This document shows, in pieces, positions 5,246 through 7,139 of a stretch of DNA of 7,139 nt. Under the pieces are notes generated by a model. The model did not search any database. It was not told the origin of the DNA and saw only the letters and a list, made by a program, of their open reading frames with translations. The stretch is from an uncultured Actinomycetes bacterium (GTDB lineage Bacteria > Actinomycetota > Actinomycetes > S36-B12). Where the stretch lies: contig CAJIYV010000058.1 in assembly GCA_905181745.1 (NCBI GenBank), positions 1 through 7,139 on the forward strand. Direction: 5' to 3'. Numbering within the stretch: the stretch's first letter is position 1; every line of letters begins with the position of its first letter. The position numbers and the translations under genes are program-made.

Positions 5246-6151
5246 TCAGGAGCCTGTGTCGGAGGCAACGCTCGTTTCATTCACCACTGCTTTACGCGTG
5301 CTTTGTGGGGCCTCTGCCTCGTTGTGCATTCCGGTTCCAAGCCTGCGTTGCAGATCCGAGCGCATCTGAGTAGTAGTGCCGATGTGTGAACGAACCCTTG
5401 CCTCTGTGCGCGCCGCCTGCGCGGCCATGCGCTCAGAGGACTCACGTACTGCCTCCATGACTGAGGCAATCGAATCGCGAAGTGCGCCAGAATCGACCAG
5501 GAGATCGCCCATCGAGCTTTCCTGAATCTCAATGAGATCAAGCAGATCCCGCAACATAACCCGAGTTTCGCTCTGCGTTTCCTCGCGCAAAGAATCTGCC
5601 ATTTGTCGGGCTGCATTGACTATCTTGCGACCCGACTCATTCGCGCTCGCCAGCGTTTTCTCACCAGTGTGCACCGCCTGGCCTAACTGCACGCTTGCTT
5701 CCTCAGATAGCTTGTCGGCCTCTTGTTGCGCCTTCAGTCGGACCGCGTCTGCTTCTTGCTGGGCTTTGTGAACCATGGCCACAGATTGGTCACGGACCGT
5801 CGCCATGATTTCTGCTGCGTTGTCTCTCGCATCTGCTCGCATCTGTTGTGAATTTGCCGTTGCCTCATCCAGTGCGGCCTTCGCTGCGGATCTACTTTGA
5901 GTGACGTATTCCTCAGCAGAAGCGCGAACCTCGGCCGCTTGGGCACGTGAAGCTTTAATAATCTCTCCAGCAGCGCCCACGGAGAGAAGGGCCAACTCAT
6001 CTGGTCCAAGGTCTTGAAGTCGACGGTGATCTGAGTTCCGGCGATTTGCCTCCGCCAGCTGGGCCTCTAAATCTGAGATACGCCCCTTTAAATTCTCCAA
6101 GATCTGTCCAGGGGAAAGACTGCTCCCTGAACTAACTTCTGAAAGTGACAC
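5246..6151 (-). CDS. Ala-rich hendecad coiled-coil protein, possible cytoskeletal/polar-growth factor
   Basis: A 301-residue cytoplasmic protein without signal peptide or membrane helix. After a short Ser-rich start comes a heptad coil (about 16-38, ILENLKGRISDLEAQLAEA), a break containing LGPDELALLSVGAAGE (48-63), and then a long Ala/Gln/Glu-rich helix (about 64-195) that falls into eleven-residue units with small or hydrophobic residues at positions 1, 5 and 8. Two neighbouring units are near identical (KAQQEADAVRL, KAQQEADKLSE). A Leu/Ile/Glu-rich segment (LRDLLDLIEIQ, about 201-211) and another amphipathic helix follow, ending in a disordered-looking tail. Start: GTG 6151 has AGGAG five bases upstream; the in-frame TTG at 6166 lies upstream of that site and is rejected. 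The style recalls DivIVA and Scy/FilP-type actinobacterial coiled-coil proteins, but I do not see the DivIVA N-terminal motif, so no family is named. It sits between another coiled-coil gene and the envelope protein. Confidence 0.85.
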   Translation of the reverse strand: MSLSEVSSGSSLSPGQILENLKGRISDLEAQLAEANRRNSDHRRLQDLGPDELALLSVGAAGEIIKASRAQAAEVRASAEEYVTQSRSAAKAALDEATANSQQMRADARDNAAEIMATVRDQSVAMVHKAQQEADAVRLKAQQEADKLSEEASVQLGQAVHTGEKTLASANESGRKIVNAARQMADSLREETQSETRVMLRDLLDLIEIQESSMGDLLVDSGALRDSIASVMEAVRESSERMAAQAARTEARVRSHIGTTTQMRSDLQRRLGTGMHNEAEAPQSTRKAVVNETSVASDTGS

Positions 6152-6156
6152 GCGGA

Positions 6157-6161
6157 CTCCT
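6157..6161 (-). promoter_or_regulatory. Ribosome binding site fixing the GTG 6151 start
   Basis: AGGAG on the minus strand, five bases before GTG 6151. It falls inside the first codons of the longer TTG-initiated frame, so it argues for the shorter protein. Confidence 0.75.
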
Positions 6162-6230
6162 GACAACGCTCAATGACCTAAACTACGACTATCTTAGTGT
6201 AGCCTACCGTCCTTACGGCTTTGAGTCAGC

Positions 6231-7139
6231 CTACTTCTGGTCGTCGGTGAGCCAAAGATCCCACTGCTGGTCCAACAATCGCGCCAGCAAGGGGTCGTCA
6301 GATAGCTTTTCACGTGAATTCATTGATGCTGATGGGCGGTAAGTCTCAGCATACTGGCGCCCCTGCTCTGCCTGGGCTCGTCGACTTGTTTCCTCTAACA
6401 ACCGCGTCCGAGTTTCCTCAAGTTCCATTCGCAGGTCGCTCAGCTCCACGCGAAATAATTCACTTTGCGCAGCATCCTGATGCAGAGTGTTGCGATCGTC
6501 TTCTACTAGAGCCCGCGCATCGACCAAAAGCCTGCGCTCCTCTTCAACGGCCTCTCGTGATTTCGACAACATGGAGATTTCTTGAGTCACCTCGAGAAGT
6601 TGTGCAGCAACGCTAGATTGCTGAGCGAAAACCGCCGAACGGGTGGAGTCCAACTCATTCTCTTGGCTCGCACGCAACTCTTCCCACAAGGACTCAGAGG
6701 CGCCCAACTCCCTCTGTTGAGAGTTGAGGTCTTCACGCATCCGCTCAACCTCACCCCGTTGGGAATCCAAAACTCCAAATTGTGATTGTATTTTTTCTCG
6801 CTCAACGTTTAACTCGACCGTGCGTGATTCCAGGCTTTCCATACCGCTTGACAGCTTGGCACTGGCCACAGAGCACTCCATTTTTTGGGTGTCAATGTCT
6901 TCCTGCACCTGCTGTGCTTGCTGCATCGACTCGGCAACCAAATTCTCACGATCTAGCAGATCAGACTCCCTGCGCTCCAACTCTAGTTCTCCGTTGTGAA
7001 GTTGATCTTTTTGTGCGAGCAATCTTATTTCTTCTTCCTTCACTTCATTTTCTCGCTGATCAATCATTTCAGAGGATTTAGCCAATTGGGATTTGACTTC
7101 GGCAGCGTCGTTTCGGGTCTGTGATAACTCTTCAGCCTG
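6231..7139 (-). CDS. Long coiled-coil protein, C-terminal part (cut by right window edge)
   Basis: The frame is open from the right edge to a TAG at 6231-6233, giving 302 visible residues with the N-terminus missing; a TTG at 7085 is an internal Leu codon, because the coil continues upstream (QAEELSQTRNDAAEVKSQ). About residues 1-260 are an almost unbroken Glu/Gln/Arg/Ser/Leu-rich coiled coil with heptad spacing, for example ELELERRESDLLDREN, LEEERRLLV-like segments and LSDLRMELEETRTRLLEE. Pro and Gly are almost absent in that stretch, and there is one Cys. The last 40 residues leave the coil and end in a compact Leu/Trp segment, DDPLLARLLDQQWDLWLTDD, a plausible docking or folding cap. First visible gene of the leftward cluster, 79 bases from the next one. 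It resembles myosin/SMC-like or Scy/FilP-like coils only in general style; no ATPase motifs are in the visible part. Function unknown, perhaps filament-forming scaffold. Confidence 0.85.
   Translation of the reverse strand, partial: QAEELSQTRNDAAEVKSQLAKSSEMIDQRENEVKEEEIRLLAQKDQLHNGELELERRESDLLDRENLVAESMQQAQQVQEDIDTQKMECSVASAKLSSGMESLESRTVELNVEREKIQSQFGVLDSQRGEVERMREDLNSQQRELGASESLWEELRASQENELDSTRSAVFAQQSSVAAQLLEVTQEISMLSKSREAVEEERRLLVDARALVEDDRNTLHQDAAQSELFRVELSDLRMELEETRTRLLEETSRRAQAEQGRQYAETYRPSASMNSREKLSDDPLLARLLDQQWDLWLTDDQK

Noticed and set aside
4829..5389. Plus-strand open frame with GVGEVV repeats opposite the Pro/Thr protein
   Set aside because: The repeats are the antisense reading of the TPTTSP-coding array. 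The minus-strand product has a signal peptide, membrane helix and matching operon context, so the plus frame is a shadow.
6167..6230. Promoter between the two coiled-coil genes
   Set aside because: A TAAGAT hexamer is present on the minus strand but no -35-like element lies at the proper distance; co-transcription is the simpler reading.

Overview
The window looks like a chromosomal segment of a moderately high-GC Gram-positive bacterium, most likely an actinobacterium. The reasons are GTG starts on most genes, a lipobox lipoprotein, a Pro/Thr-rich signal-peptide protein with one membrane span, very long Ala/Glu/Gln-rich coiled-coil proteins of the kind used in actinobacterial polar growth, and a possibly leaderless gene. 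This taxonomic call is an inference; no rRNA or other marker gene is present.

Left part (1-3496). A lipoprotein gene, cut by the left edge, runs leftward (1-272). Divergent from it, after about 240 bases of non-coding DNA with a perfect 13-base palindrome, lies a pseudouridine salvage operon: psuK (pseudouridine kinase, 515-1468) overlaps psuG (pseudouridine-5'-phosphate glycosidase, 1465-2409) by four bases. Together they convert pseudouridine plus ATP to uracil and ribose 5-phosphate. A zinc-independent MDR-family oxidoreductase (2459-3496) follows 49 bases later with its own Shine-Dalgarno and is probably co-transcribed. No pseudouridine transporter is visible.

Middle (3497-4557). A six-helix membrane protein resembling the YrhK family (about 3634-4341) reads rightward. 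Each of its six helices carries the same G-[SA]-x-x-[FY] core. It is followed by a 216-base AT-richer convergent gap. On the minus strand of that gap is a 26-codon relic that reads like the extreme C-terminus of a berberine-bridge-enzyme (BBE)-type FAD oxidoreductase; the rest of that gene is gone.

Right part (4558-7139, all leftward). A cluster of three genes: a long heptad coiled-coil protein cut by the right edge, a 301-residue Ala-rich coiled-coil protein with a clear 11-residue (hendecad) periodicity, and a signal-peptide / Pro-Thr repeat / single-span protein with a cytoplasmic tail. None of the three matches a family I can name with confidence. The combination of two cytoplasmic coiled-coil proteins and one envelope-spanning protein whose tail faces them is the best candidate here for an undescribed system, perhaps an envelope-tethered cytoskeletal scaffold. 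That role is a hypothesis from architecture only.
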